Below are positions 10,952 through 24,840 of a DNA stretch of 64,000 nt, in pieces (the first letter of the stretch is position 1; every line of letters begins with the position of its first letter). Where the stretch lies: positions 21,638,569 through 21,702,568 of the forward strand of contig CM053260.1 of assembly GCA_028583405.1 (NCBI GenBank), given 5' to 3'. A program made the position numbers and the translations under genes. The notes below the pieces were generated by a model, which was not told the origin of the DNA, did no database searches, and was given only the letters and a program-made list of their open reading frames with translations. The DNA comes from Pogonophryne albipinna. Taxonomy: Eukaryota > Chordata > Actinopteri > Perciformes > Artedidraconidae.

Positions 10952-13900
10952 ACAGCCTTAATTGGAGCTGACAAAATTATAACGTGAGGATGTGTCGTGA
11001 TATTTTAACATCCTAATCTGCAGGCTTCCTGGGGATATTTGTCTATCACAACCGGGCACTCAAAGAGAACACAGTCCTTCCCTGCTGCTCGGCAAACTGT
11101 ACAATTTAAAGTATATCATGTTTTTTTTTTTAAGAGGATTAAGCTGACATCAATCTTACTCAGCCGTGGAGTGGCGTTAACCGATCTAACCAGAACTGCT
11201 CTCTCAGAATTGAAATGCTATGATGAATATTTGAATTAGAATTGATTTTATAATTTGAGAAGCTCTCTGGTTTCATTGAGGCCAAAACCCTCAGATATAA
11301 ATAGATATGGCTATGTAGGACGTAGCAAAAAAAGGAAAAAATATGTCTTGCCTTGTGCAATCCTTTGGCTTTCATGCTTTGCTGTTTCCCCGTAATCAAA
11401 TTATTCTCGTGTTTCTAAAAGACGATGAAAATATGTATGATATACTCTCTACCATACAGAAATTAAGTTGTACAATTGTTTTCGCTAATGAAGCGTGAGA
11501 ATTACACGATTTAAAGATGTCTGTGCTGATAAACAGATTAATGGACTCACACTTGCCTTTCCATCTGCTAAGATTATTGATCTTTTTATTGCTTGCTGAT
11601 AAAATAGGTGAAGCTGCTTTTTTAAATTTGATGTATTGTCTTCAGGACACAATATACAAGGTATGAAGTGAACTTGGGAGATGGTATTTAGTTAGACAAC
11701 ATCCTGAAATAAGTTTATTTGGATCTTGGCATGCAGCCCGGACTACTGTCTGAGAGATGTGGTACAAAAACTCACAAAGCATCCCACATAGGCTACACAG
11801 ACAAGGGGCTGTGCGGGTATCTGAAGAGGAAGTGAAGGTCATGTGGAGCTCAGTATAGATGTAATCCCACGGCCTGTTGGAGCATCTGACAATATTTGAG
11901 AAATCAACGCATCCGCCTTCTTCAACAGTGAGCTGACGGTGCATACTTAAAAAAACCGAGAATGTGACTGCTGAGATAAAGTTTCCGTGTCCCATTTATT
12001 TATTTTTTTCAAATGTTTCCGTGACAAATCGGCATAGTCACCGCTGCGGCGGAGATTGAATAACGAGTTTCCTGACTGCTTCGTCACCTGCTCGGAAAGC
12101 GGCGCCGCTCCCTTTCCCATGAGCCTCTCCGCTTCTCACAGCTTCCCCCTGTGTCTTTCTGCTGCGGCGGAAGATTGATGGCGGCCTGATTCTGGACAGC
12201 CAATTCTGGTCTCTCAAGAAATAATCCAGTACGTTGACAGATGAGCTGAATGTGACATGACGCACACAAGCCCGGTTCGGCACTCTCCTCACCTGCCAAC
12301 ACAACGAGCAAAAGTACTCACTGCCAACACAACTGCTGCACAAACCAGGGCACTGTTGACAGTATGAGACTCCAACACAAGACAGTGAACATGTGACCGA
12401 TATACATTGACTCAAGTGTTTCTCCACGTGTTTCTTTATGTGTTCTTGTATGTTTTCTTTTAATGCTATCAACCTGTCAATATGGACAAATCTGGTCAAA
12501 GTCAAGTGCTTATTTGGATTAATGTGCAGTCCCTTCTTAAATACAAAAAGTGCATGAATGAAGTGTTAACATTTAAGTTGTCAGTTGTCTTTGAGGCAAC
12601 GCTTAGCAGGTACTGTATTTGTATACCTTTGCTCAGCCGTAGTTTCCTGACAGCAGCCATGTTCATAATATATCAATACCCAGCGGGGCCATATCTGAAT
12701 ATAACAACACTTTAGCTGCTGCTTTGTTTTATTATGACTCTGACAGGGCAGTTTAAGAGAGTCTCAGATCTAATAGAACAACAGGATCCTGTTGCAGGTG
12801 CAGCTGTAAAACTAACTCTACTCTGCCTGTTACACTTTGATAGCAGCTTGTTGCCAACGTTTAGTTTGACCCTTTTTTATGGCAGCCATGCAGTGTATAT
12901 CGGAGCGATCACATCTTATTAAACCCTTTATTCTGAAAATGATTTGCTGATAGTATTTAAACGGTGAAATAAACTCTGAGTGGTAACCATAGGGATGCTG
13001 GTTTCAGATGTACATACAAATATGACCCTTTACACAAAATGGGTGATGGTAAATGGCTGATAGCTAATGCAGTGCTGCTGCTGCTGCTGCTGCTGCTGCA
13101 GTGTTTTCATCCACTTATTTTGAAACGGCTTGTAAAGTATTATCGCAGATGATTGGAAGGCATTTTAATGAGCTCATTGTTCAATGTGCCATAATGCTTC
13201 CTTCTCCTTTGTGTAAAAAAGAAACCTTTGATGTGAAAGAAAACATGTAATTACTTTGATGAGGAGAGATGCATCATAAAGACAAACAAGCTAATCAGAG
13301 AGGAAGTGTTTGGTACATTAGGAAAAGTATCTTTGGCTTTAAGAACACAAACTGTCAAAATACTATAGAGCTCAGCTTTATTGCTATTGAAGTTTTTTAC
13401 TTTACATCTAAGTGTCTGGGTTTTCTAGAGAGGAAAACATCTGACAAGATACAGGCTGTTGAAGTATACCTTGAACTTAATTTAGGATAGCTCTCTTGTA
13501 AATGAGGACGGGGGAGAATCTGGAAGCCATATACACGCAGTATGAATTGATTATTTTTCGTTCCATGGCCGAACGGATGGCTGCTTCAGAAGATTGATGG
13601 TTTTCCTGCCAGTGTTTGGGAATGTGAAGAAATTAGCTGGCTCAAAAACTGAATGCACACCGTATTCAACTCAGAACTCATTTCCATAGTTCTCAGACTC
13701 CTCATTACGACACTGTTAGCGACAGAAATTCAAGTGAGCTGCACATTTTTTAGGCAGTCGCCTTCAAAGTGGTTATCTTACTGCTACGCTTCTTTTATGG
13801 AGGTGTAAGAGCTTTTATGAACGGCAAATCCATCCATACTACCCTCTGGAAAGGCTTTCTTTTACAAGCTCTCTGTGTTTTTTGTTTTGCCATTAAATCA

Positions 13901-15319
13901 GCTTTATTTACATCCCCATTAAACTCTGGAAACTAATTAGTGAGAATTAATGGTGAAAGAAAATTCAATTATATTTCAATGGATGACGCTTTAATGATAT
14001 TTATTATTACAAAAACAAGTCATTACTGTCCAAGATTGAAGAATAGCCTTTTAATTGTTTGAATCTCTGCTATTGAGTTTGGCAAAATATTGACTTGTGT
14101 GTGTAAAACAGAAATGTTATACCACACAAATTAAATTAGAAACATTTTTATTTTTTTAACATGGCATCTGCAAATCCGGCATTTTGCCAACAAGGGGTGC
14201 AAATCCTATAATCTACCTCCACATGGAATTATAATTGCTTTGAAAACTGTGAGTTTAGGTGGAGAGAGCTCATCTGCGCTATATGATCCCACTTTCTATC
14301 ACACAGCATGCCCTTCGACTCGAGGTAATGAAAGCAACCTTTCTAAAAACTAGGCAATAACTGCCTGATCATTCAGGTGCCGAGCAGCTCTTTCTCCGTG
14401 TCATCTTCCCCCAGCCCTCAATCGTCTTGCCCCCCCATCCATCTCTCCCCCTCCCTCCATCTCATCGTCTCTATCGGCCCCTCAGACGATTTGTCATGGA
14501 TCAGATGAGACAATTTGTCATGGATTAGTGCACTTAAATGTCTGTGTGATAGTGGAAGCAGTCACTGGAAAAGCTTAGGAATCCTATTACATTGCGTTTT
14601 ATGGCCGGCGAGAGGGGAGGGAGGAGTGGAGGTTGAATTGGCACTTTCTATAGCCTGTGTGCCATTTCTTGACTTTTTCCTCTACACATAATCAGATATT
14701 CACTTAGAGGTGAGCTCCACTGATGTGTCCAAACTGGGAAAGTAGATCCGAGGTTACATGTTCTCTCTTGGCTCACTACTTTCTCAATACGTTTCCGTTT
14801 TATTAAGTCTTTGCTACGCCCCGCTGTGCCTGTCAAGCTTGTCGTTTTGGTACAGCACATAAGCACTTAAAAATAACAGTAGTAGATATGACTCAAAATT
14901 CGTAGTTACTTTTTTAAACTAAGGGCTCTTCATTTTGAACAGAAGTGGACAAAATCCAGCATAGTATATATAGATGGCTATGTAGCCCGAGTTGTTAAAA
15001 ACGACAACAAAAACCCAGAAAAGGGGTTTATAAAATGCTGTGTTTACGCTAATCTTTTGCTCGTATTTTTGCTCCCATCCCGGGGGAAGTTCAAGTCTTC
15101 AACAGGTATTGTTCTAACTGTACCTGTAACAACAGACTTAACTAACTTTGCTTAACTTTGCCTTAAAAAAAAATGCTAGGTTATTTATGTCGCATACAGT
15201 AGATTGTATGAAGTGGACGTAGTCACCTTAATGTCACCTATTGGTTCGGCACTACAGTGTGTAAGCCTCCAATTCAGGATTCTGGCTTTTGCCATCTTTA
15301 GCTCTATAGCTGTTGCCAT
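10952..15319. other. Non-coding DNA, few features
   Basis: No supported exon. Visible items are a (CTG)8 tract at 13075, a GC-rich island near 12040-12310 holding two copies of a GCTGCGGCGG motif about 120 bp apart, and a short imperfect direct repeat ATTTGTCATGGAT at about 14490-14527. The 155-codon minus frame over the GC-rich stretch has no recognisable motif, so I do not call it a gene. Confidence 0.4.
13075..13098 (+). repeat. (CTG)8 trinucleotide microsatellite
   Basis: Eight uninterrupted CTG units. They are not in a supported coding exon. Confidence 0.95.
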
Positions 15320-15480
15320 CTTGTTCAATGTTCTTTATTAGTCATGTGAACATAGCTACAGTGTAGTTATGCCGATGAAAATCTTGTGTCACAGCAGGCT
15401 TCTCCAACAGTGCAACACAAACACAGATAACAGAAAAATATAGTGCAAGTAAATAGTAATAGAAAAAGAAAAAAAATGTG
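15320..15480 (-). repeat. Possible LINE 3'-region remnant
   Basis: A stretch with TTTATTAGTCATGTGAACAT, then a CTCCAACAGTGCAA motif and an A-rich ATAGTGCAAGTAAATAGTAA tract, resembles inverted 3' tails of fish LINEs. The match is from memory of such tails and is weak; no coding sequence is present. Confidence 0.3.
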
Positions 15481-15774
15481 TACCTAAAATCGCACAAGAG
15501 GGTGACACAAAGTACAACTGATCAGGAACAAAAACCTTTTTAGGAGGCTATGTTACAGACCCAGTAACAAATGTTCCAGACCCAGAGGTAGGCAGTTGGC
15601 TTGTTAGCCACGAATGCTAGTTTTCCAGTTTACACTAGAGCTTGTTTTTTGTATAGGCTAAAAATACCTCATTGACCAAAAGCTTTAGGTAAAGCATAGA
15701 GATCTTATAAGGGCCTCATGCACACCACTTGTCTTTATCTGTGTGGAAATATTCAATGCTAAACAGACCTGTCC

Positions 15775-16100
15775 GGCAGTGGCTCAGTCAGTAGGGGCTT
15801 GGACTGGGAGCTGTAGGGTCGCCGGTTCAAGTCCCCGACCAGACCTAACATATGGAGTGTGGACTGCTACTTGGAGAGGTCCCAGTTCACCTCCTGCCCT
15901 GCCGTGGTGCCCTTGAGCAAGGCACCGGACACCCCCCCCTTCCCCCCTCACCCGGGCGCTGTACAATAGCTGCCCACTGCTCCTAGTACTAGACTCCTGG
16001 TACTAGGATGGGTTAAATGCAGAGAACACATTTCACTGTGTGCTGTGTGCTCTGCATATGTGACCATTAAAGAGGGTTTCATCCCTCCCTATTCTATTCT
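15775..16100 (+). mobile_element. tRNA-derived SINE
   Basis: The head resembles a tRNA gene with RNA polymerase III promoter parts: an A-box-like TGGCTCAGTCAGTAGGG at about 15780 and a B box GGTTCAAGTCC at 15824. A non-tRNA body follows, with CACTGTGTGCTGTGTGCTC and a tail around TGACCATTAAAGAGGGTTTC. There is no acceptor-stem pairing or CCA context for a functional tRNA, so it is a SINE. The family is common in percomorph fishes. Confidence 0.75.
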
Positions 16101-19100
16101 AGTCATGGTTGCTTATCTTTGGTTGGGGGTTTATTTTAGCAATCCTGAATGTTGTTGTACGCTTTTTTGAGATTGACACAGAACAACCCCCTGCCATACC
16201 TACCGATTTCACCATATTATGATGCATATATCAATTGTTCCCTCAGCGTTTCATATTCTCTCTGAGCAAACAGATTCTGATTCAGCTGCGGTAATATTGT
16301 ATCATTATAATCAGTATATATTTACTCAGTGTCCTCATTTTAAGCATTTAACTCTATGTACTCTATGGTTCATTTTCTCCCCCTTTGAGGTGGATTGGAT
16401 TGAAGTAGATTACATCCTATTTTTCTCTGATATCAGGTAATTGTATCAGACAGAGTGCACAGGTGCTATTTAACACAGGTGGCTAATTCCCCCAATTATT
16501 CCCAATAAATGGAAGAATATGAAAATAGACAAATCAGTCACACAGTGTTCAAGCAACCCATCTGTCTCATAATACCTGAGATGTGTGTCACAGTTAGTTT
16601 ATTTTTCAGCTGTCTGTGTTAAATGGTGTACTCTTCTCCTGCGTCATTGTGTTCATTCTATCCCCTTGAGGCACATCTATTTTTATTTATACTAAACAGT
16701 GCAACAGAAAGTTCCTGTATCATACATCATTACCATCTTTATTCATACAATATTTTATGCAGCTTGTCTTTCACTTCTAGGCCCATCAAGCCCGTTAGCA
16801 GCGTCTCACTGAAGTGAAAAAGCTTGCTTATGTTAATGGAGCAAAGAGACACACTGCCAGGTAATTGTGATGCAGCAGTGGCATCATTTAAAACCACTGC
16901 GGGGGACAAATGTTACTCATTGAGTGTTTTGTTTGCAGAGGACTCGCTTTGCTCCAGAAACTCATTTACCCAGTGGCAGTCAAATTACGTTGTCTTAACC
17001 GTGCTACTAATTTACTTTCTAAATCGCTTTTTGTTTGCTCAAAGATTTTTTTTGCAACTATTTTAACACACTTCCTTATATGTTTATATACGATAAATAC
17101 AATAGATTATTTTTAACATAAATGTTTATTCACCATTCAAAACCAAACCAATAGTTTAGCTATGTTCTTCCCATCTCTGGCTTCACTTCTGACATGTTAG
17201 GATACAGATAGAATACATTATGATAAATGTAAGCTTCTGCATCTGGATTGCCTTTTTCATTAACATATATTAGCCTCTGAATTATTCATAGTTAAATGTC
17301 TGTATATTTATATTAAAATGTTACACTTCATGCTGGTTAAATGTTCTTTTTTTGCTACCATCATATTACCCCTCAACATACTTGGATACAATCACAAAAC
17401 GCTTGAAGGAAACACTATATCTTTACACGTTCTGTGTTTCAGAAAAGTTTTCTATACCATGACATTTGAGCGGCATCTATTCAATTTGTTGCCAAGGTGA
17501 CCTGCCTTCTCAGTCTGGCCCACTGAATCACTCATTCGAGCCCTGACAGGGGACAAAAATGTATTATGAGGTTGGGAATTACGGAAACAGAAATCCTCTT
17601 GCTTGAATATTACCCTTCTTGTCAAATGAATGATTGAAAGTCCATCTAAATGTTCCACCCGGGATGCTCTGTCAGCATTAGCCGAGGTCTATTTGTCTTG
17701 TCTGATGTGTCTGGATGAATTTAGACGGCAGCTGTGCCGAGGCAGCACCGTATTGTCTTATCACAGCTATATCTGACAACAGACGCTCTAATAATGGAAC
17801 TTAGGTTGAGATGTCACAGTCAACTGCTTGTCACCGCTGTTCTGAATACGACACATGAGATGGACACGGAGAAAAACCTGAATAAAATGGAAAGGATGTC
17901 TTATTTAATCGGCATTAGCCACCATGTTGTGGTGTTCACAGTATTGTGTATCCTGTATCGAATGTGCCAGTCACTTGTACTGTATCCGGCCAGAACGCTG
18001 ACAGAACGTTGAAAAAGGAGGGGGAAATTAGTAGCCACTGTCTCTGCAATGTGTCTTCATTTGCCACAGTTTCTCCAGCACACGCCAGGTTCACTGAACA
18101 TGGCGCAATGCCCTCATACCTTCCTGTGCGGTGGCGTTGGTGGGGAGAGCGAGAGAATGAAGGATGAGGTGGCACTTGCATGTGTCTGTCTGTAGCCTAA
18201 TGACCCAGAGGAGTTTTCCTCGCACGCTTTCTCTCTCCTCACTTTTATACTCTTTGTCTTTGTCGACGCCCCTTCCGCCTGTTAGCTCCACGGCTCATCT
18301 TCCTCGGCTCTTATCCCAATCTTGTTCTTTTACTTACAATGTACACGTCATCTTTCCTCAGTGGGCTTGCAAAATAAGACATGTTTAACTTTAATTATCA
18401 TGGGAGATGGCAGTGTGTTTTCAAGGAAATATTATTTAAACTTCAGGCAGAGATGGATTTTCTCTTTCTCATCTCATGTCCCAGAGGTTCTGTAAGTTTA
18501 ACCTTTTCCTGAAGGCATTATGAGGATTGCATAAACGTGTGCTAAATAAGAGTGAATGGAACCGAGTGGATGGAACCGAATACCTTTAAGCATGCCGTCT
18601 TTGATCTTAACATATTTCCATCTACCTTGTAGATTTCAGACCTCTCCAAGGCATAAACTGCATGACATACATGCATGCTAAATAAAGACTGCTGCTACTG
18701 TACTGATGTGTAACAGGATCCCTCACCTCATCTCTTATTATTATTTTGTGTCTTCTTCTCTGTCCTTGTGGAGTTGCGCCTGTGAGCTTAAGCTCCTTCA
18801 CGAAAGACAAACAAACGTCAGTTTTTATAATCTTGCTGCTGAGCTTTTATGTTTGTAGGACAGTCAGCAAAAAATTTCATCCCCCACATTCGCAAAGGAA
18901 AAGCATGAGTGGCTGCACATACATTTACAGTACACGCATGAGTCCAGCACTTGCACACTGTCTATAACAGCAAATGTCAGTACATGTTTAGGTATTGTTC
19001 AACCTAGACCCCATTTTCCTATGATTTTGTGTATAAATGGCTCATACAACTTATTTGTAATTGGTTGAATATTGAGCGAGAGCGATGCTTTGAAATGGAC

Positions 19101-22100
19101 AGAAAAGTAGTCCCCTCGTGTTTCGAATGTATGTCCAGCATCAAAATACTTCCATTTGGCCTGGACCCTGAGGAAAGACTCTTCATAGAATAAACTGATT
19201 TTCTTAATCGCTTATTCGAGAGAGTTAGGCCTCATCCCCATTAATATCAGCTAAATATTCAGCCATGACATGAGCAAACACTTCCCGGTACTCCTCTCTC
19301 CACCTCTCCCTCACATCTCCACCTTTGTGTCAAGCGAGATTTCAGAATGAGTCTGCTTTTTGAGCCTGACTTGGCTGGACATAATTACATGGGAAAGAGT
19401 CCAGGTAGAAAAAGTAACCCTATCATGCTTTCAATTTCATGCATAATCTGCAGATCCTGATTTTGCCCATTCCATGCTGTAAAATGATTTCCTTAGACAA
19501 GTTAAGTGCTGCTTTGATTCTCTTTTTGCCCATTGATGGTATATGTTCCTGTGAGTGTTTGACTTTGGTGTAAGTGCGTAATGAAAAGTCTACTCGGAGC
19601 TGATCTAACGTTCTCTGCTCTCGTCAGGATCAAGGATTTTAGTTTTGCTCTCAGCAGAGGCAAAGAAGCACAGTAACAGTGTGATGTTCTGCTGAAGAGA
19701 GAAGAAGTACCTCTGGCTCACTTACTGTATATTAGCTTTTAGTATTACATTCCACCTCTTCCCCTGTTTTTGCTGAGTGCGTGTCTCGCGTAGCGCTCAC
19801 ATCTCGACACGACTCCCCCTCTTCTCTTAGGTGCAATCAAAGCGCAAGCCTTTGATTTAACCATGAATAAGATACAGAAATGTTTTCGGATGCATTCAGT
19901 GGAGTGAGCAGCACCTCTCTCCAGCTTGAATACACTTTCACTCTTTTCTTTGCAGAATGTTTGTCAGCCAAAAAGCTGGCAAAAAATGAAATCTGGTTCT
20001 CCCTCAGCACTTATGTTAGTCACAGTCATCAGTATTAGTCATTCACATATTAGCCACTTATGTCGCACTTCCACAACTTCACCATGCAACTGATGGCATG
20101 TTGGATAAGCTCACATGCTGATAGCGTGATAGTAATCCTCAGCATAAAGAGCCTTTTGCCAGAGTTGCTTTCTCACACTTTCTTGGAATATAGAGGAGCT
20201 GTGTGACTTGTGTCAGGGCAGCGCCAGTGTCACACCACACCGGGGCTCTGAGCAGCGGCAGCATGTTGGCTGTCGTGATGTTATTACAGTTTTGGATGAT
20301 TCACATGAGAGGGCAGGCATGCAGACATATCTTTTTTTTTTCTCGGCTCTTCAGCAAATGACAAATGTCACCTGCAGCTGGGGCCGGCTTTAGGGGCTAC
20401 ATTGAAAGAGCTATGACTATTTGTAACACTGTTGTAATGTAGTAGAAGGTATACACTGGAGGGAAGTGGATACACACGTACTGAAGGGTGGTTGTAAATT
20501 CTATAGTGGAGAAGAAGATGGAAGCCCCAAAAAGGCTCATTAGGGGCTTGAAGTCGGAGTTTATTGCTGCTCTCTGCTCTTACATAGTGACATCAACCCT
20601 ACCAAAATGAATGTGTGTATTTCGTACGTGCATGTCTCTGTATGTGGGTGGAGATGTGCAAATAGAAAAGGATGAGGCTGACTCAAGCACCCACTGAAGT
20701 ACAGTCGTTTGCTCCTTCTCAACGTCGAGCCTTCTGTTATTATACTCTTGAGAACTTGGTGCTGGATGTGGTTCTAGTTCACACAACACTGTCAGACATC
20801 CTTATTTGTGTTACTTTTCTCGCACAGTAGAGACACTTCTATTAGTGTCTGGTTAATATTCCCTCCCACTGCCACATTCTTATCTAAAGCTGTGCCAACT
20901 TATTACCTCTTACTTTTACAGGATAAACATTGCAATGTCAAATATTGCAATTAACTCTTTTCTGGCTCACAGAGACTCCTCAAATAAAGAAAAAGGGATT
21001 AGGGAGTAGAGTTTATGCCAGCATGTTTGAGCAGGGTTATTGCTTGTGGAGAGCACATCCTATGAGACACTGTAAGCACAGAGTTAGACACTGTTCTACA
21101 GATCTGTTTTCTATTTGACTTATTATAAGGTAACGGCTTTAAATAAGTAATATAAGTGGAACTTGGTTCACATTAAGTCATTTTTCAATAAGTGCTGCCA
21201 TGGTTAGGACTAAAACATGTATGCATTTATCATCTGATATGAATTAAGCCTCCCAAATCAAATTGGGGGTTCATGGTTGAAAAAAATCAAGAATTTGAAA
21301 ATATATCCTTGGCAACTTATACACGTTATTTTCACTATGCAACACTTTATAGACAAGAGATGTAAATCAGAGAAAAAATCATTATTTATTTATCTCCAAA
21401 AGTAAATAGCTGCACTCTTAATATGACGACGAAGTGCTCATAACAATTGCATGCCCTTTTCACCATTTATATCACTGATTTAAGCGTGAAGATTCTCAAA
21501 CAAAACACTACATCAAACAAATGGCACACTGGTATACCGATCAAGAGATTGAATTGCCTAAACGCCGCAAACTCTTCTCTAAGTTTGACTAAGTCAGAAG
21601 CTCCTGGAATACATGTTCACCTTCCACCATCAGAATAGGATGAGAACACCAGGAATCACCTTAAGTACCACTGAATGAATGAGGAGAGATTTTATGGGGC
21701 CTGTGGAGATAAAAGCTTTACAGTTGTGCCTGACAGATGTTATCCATCACAAGTGCTGGAGATGAGAGGACCCCTTTTTAGCTGGAAAAGTGGTGTGCTA
21801 ATGTTGGTGGTATTTGTGATATTGGAAGGTGAATACGAGCCCCTCGTAAGGTCTTATAGGCTCTCATGAACACGCCATCTCATCCTGAGGTGAATTGGAT
21901 GAGGAGCGAGTACAGATCTCGTAAGTCCCCTCTAGGAGTCAAGGCTCTCTCAGCAAGGGCACTTGTAATGAATGTTTTACACATGGGAGAGCAGCGGTAA
22001 AACAGCCTCATGTTCCTCTTCATGAGGAAGAAGGATTGTGTAGTCTTTAATGAGGAGTTTGTCTCATGCTTCAACGTGAAGGACAAATCAACACTAGGCA

Positions 22101-22578
22101 TACATTGCAGGTTTAACACTAGTGAAATAGTGTTCACATCATGAGGTAATTACATGCCAATCTCTTATTGTCATTGTCCTTTGTGGCTGAATACGAGATT
22201 GAAGACAATTACTATTCATGTTTTTGTTGTGGTTCTTGTTTTGCTGCCATTTGGAGGAGGCGGCTTTATGTTAGAACAGTCAGAGAATGTGGCCGATCAA
22301 TCCCGCATCTCTTGCCCAACGACTATACCACCATCCATCATCGTTTGAACATAACATCTCATTCCCAGCTATTTGCTAGTTGCCATCTTGTAACATTTTC
22401 CCTGGACATTTGCATGGTCTGGCTGGATTCACCTGTTTGTGTTGGAAGGAAAATAGCATGAGCTTATGTGAATGCTGAAGGACGAGATAGGATGTGTCTG
22501 TCGGAGCCAGCCAACCAGTTTGCTGCGGCGCAGATGCCCGGCCAGACAGATGGCTTCCATTTGATCAGGGAGAAGCTA
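16101..22578. other. Non-coding DNA, no gene seen
   Basis: About 6.5 kb of AT-rich sequence with scattered short frames, none with a recognisable domain or good flanking splice sites. No transposon termini or tandem arrays noticed. Confidence 0.4.
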
Positions 22579-23578
22579 NNNNNNNNNNNNNNNNNNNNNN
22601 NNNNNNNNNNNNNNNNNNNNNNNNNNNNNNNNNNNNNNNNNNNNNNNNNNNNNNNNNNNNNNNNNNNNNNNNNNNNNNNNNNNNNNNNNNNNNNNNNNNN
22701 NNNNNNNNNNNNNNNNNNNNNNNNNNNNNNNNNNNNNNNNNNNNNNNNNNNNNNNNNNNNNNNNNNNNNNNNNNNNNNNNNNNNNNNNNNNNNNNNNNNN
22801 NNNNNNNNNNNNNNNNNNNNNNNNNNNNNNNNNNNNNNNNNNNNNNNNNNNNNNNNNNNNNNNNNNNNNNNNNNNNNNNNNNNNNNNNNNNNNNNNNNNN
22901 NNNNNNNNNNNNNNNNNNNNNNNNNNNNNNNNNNNNNNNNNNNNNNNNNNNNNNNNNNNNNNNNNNNNNNNNNNNNNNNNNNNNNNNNNNNNNNNNNNNN
23001 NNNNNNNNNNNNNNNNNNNNNNNNNNNNNNNNNNNNNNNNNNNNNNNNNNNNNNNNNNNNNNNNNNNNNNNNNNNNNNNNNNNNNNNNNNNNNNNNNNNN
23101 NNNNNNNNNNNNNNNNNNNNNNNNNNNNNNNNNNNNNNNNNNNNNNNNNNNNNNNNNNNNNNNNNNNNNNNNNNNNNNNNNNNNNNNNNNNNNNNNNNNN
23201 NNNNNNNNNNNNNNNNNNNNNNNNNNNNNNNNNNNNNNNNNNNNNNNNNNNNNNNNNNNNNNNNNNNNNNNNNNNNNNNNNNNNNNNNNNNNNNNNNNNN
23301 NNNNNNNNNNNNNNNNNNNNNNNNNNNNNNNNNNNNNNNNNNNNNNNNNNNNNNNNNNNNNNNNNNNNNNNNNNNNNNNNNNNNNNNNNNNNNNNNNNNN
23401 NNNNNNNNNNNNNNNNNNNNNNNNNNNNNNNNNNNNNNNNNNNNNNNNNNNNNNNNNNNNNNNNNNNNNNNNNNNNNNNNNNNNNNNNNNNNNNNNNNNN
23501 NNNNNNNNNNNNNNNNNNNNNNNNNNNNNNNNNNNNNNNNNNNNNNNNNNNNNNNNNNNNNNNNNNNNNNNNNNNNNN
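22579..23578. other. Assembly gap, exactly 1000 N
   Basis: A run of exactly 1000 N, the usual placeholder for a gap of unknown size. The four long open frames crossing it are artefacts. The sequence immediately right of the gap is one arm of a large inverted repeat (partner 25403-25582), which may explain why assembly failed here. Confidence 0.98.
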
Positions 23579-23760
23579 TTGATAGTCACCTGTCGGTCTC
23601 CTGTCCTTTCTGAAAGCCATAAAGATGACATTAGTCATTTAGATAACTTGTGTCCTCAATTACCATGGGGATTACTGAAACTACCATGAATTTAAGAAAA
23701 TTGTAGAAATTAATCTAATCTGAATTTTAAAGCATTACTTTAGATCCCCTCCCTCTAAAT

Positions 23761-24840
23761 CAGGGCTCTCCAACACGTCGATCGCGAGCTACCGGTAGCT
23801 CGCGGGCAGCTTTTCAGTAGCTCGTCGCTCGATTATCGATTATAGCGTAGTAAGGTTGCTTCTTGATTTTTCGGCCGCGGCCGGACAATAAGGTTTTTTT
23901 ATTTTAGAATTTTTTCTGTCACACGAATATCAAATTGGTCGGTGACGCAGAGATCAAGGAACAGACGTGACAGCGGCACAGCGACACCACACACGGACCA
24001 GTCTGCTTTCTCCACCAACACCTGTCCAGAACCAACAGCAGTCAGCAGAATGACCCGCTCTGTCTGAATCAGGCCGTGTCGCTGCGGCTCAGAGACACAC
24101 AGGGAGGGATTTGTGTTTTTTGAAAAACACTCGTTATCGTCATGTCAGGTTTTTGGTGGATTTAATCAAGTCTTGGATTGCAGAGTATGAATGTCCTCTT
24201 GCTATTTTCAGTTGATAAATACTGTACTTGTGTAAAGTTTGTGAAGGCAGGAGGAAAAAGCTTCCGCGATTACAGTCTCCTCTCCGTTCCTCCAAACCCC
24301 GCCCCCTCCTGAAAATAATGAGTGACAGGCTGATAGTGACCCGATAGAAACTTTATTATTCACTTAATCACTGATTGAGATAATGAAGCTAACTTAGTCT
24401 CATACATTCATTGGATTAATGTAACAGTAAGACAGAGAATGTAAGTGTGCACCCACATGCACTATTTTTGTTTTTATAATGCTGTTGTAAATACTCCTGT
24501 TGTCTGCTGTGATGCCACATTCAGGAAATTCAGTGTCCTTTTTAACAGAAGAAGCTGCAGCTAGACTGCAGAAGTATTCGTTTTTTGTTTTTGAGGATGG
24601 AACAATTTCACACACAGATATAGGGAGGCTAGACCTATACAATTGATTTATTATGGTTTATAATTTAATGTCAAGACGAAGAAGATGAAAAAGATGGCTG
24701 AACTGTTCAGTGTTAATCCTGTGGAGATGGAGGTTATAAATCTCCAAAATCATGTTCAGTTTAAGTCTCAGCAAAACTCACATCATTTCTGGAGCCTTGT
24801 AGACCCAGAAAACTATAAGAACATCACCAAGCAGCACTGA
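23761..24840 (+). mobile_element. hAT remnant with CAGGGCTCTCC end
   Basis: It starts CAGGGCTCTCCAACACGTCG, a hAT-style terminus with CG-rich GAGCTACCGGTAGCTCG, directly after the octamer CTCTAAAT. No matching right end or second octamer is seen, so the right boundary is a guess, set where similarity to the P-like element resumes. Its last 150 bp encode what looks like part of a hAT transposase. Its insertion (with loss of about 140 bp) explains the broken symmetry of the inverted P-like copy. Confidence 0.5.
24694..24840 (+). pseudogene. hAT transposase C-terminal fragment
   Basis: An open stretch of 48 codons ends at TGA 24838-24840. It contains ELFSVNPVEMEVINLQNHVQ, then a HHFWSLVDPENY segment. 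This layout (acidic leader, E-[ML]-E-x-I-x-L-Q, then F-W-x-L-V-x-P-x-x-Y) resembles the region just before the dimerisation motif of hAT transposases of the ZMYM6/SCAND3-like type. The dimerisation motif itself is missing, and there is no upstream catalytic region. The call is by eye; other origins are possible. Confidence 0.4.

Noticed and set aside
12038..12505. 155-codon minus-strand frame with many Cys
   Set aside because: No domain pattern, no convincing splice sites, and it lies over a GC-rich stretch where long open frames arise easily.
15775..15850. Possible tRNA gene
   Set aside because: Has A- and B-box-like motifs but no cloverleaf pairing and continues into a SINE body and tail.
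22468..23638. Four long open frames of about 350-380 codons on both strands
   Set aside because: They exist only because the 1000-N gap contains no stop codons.
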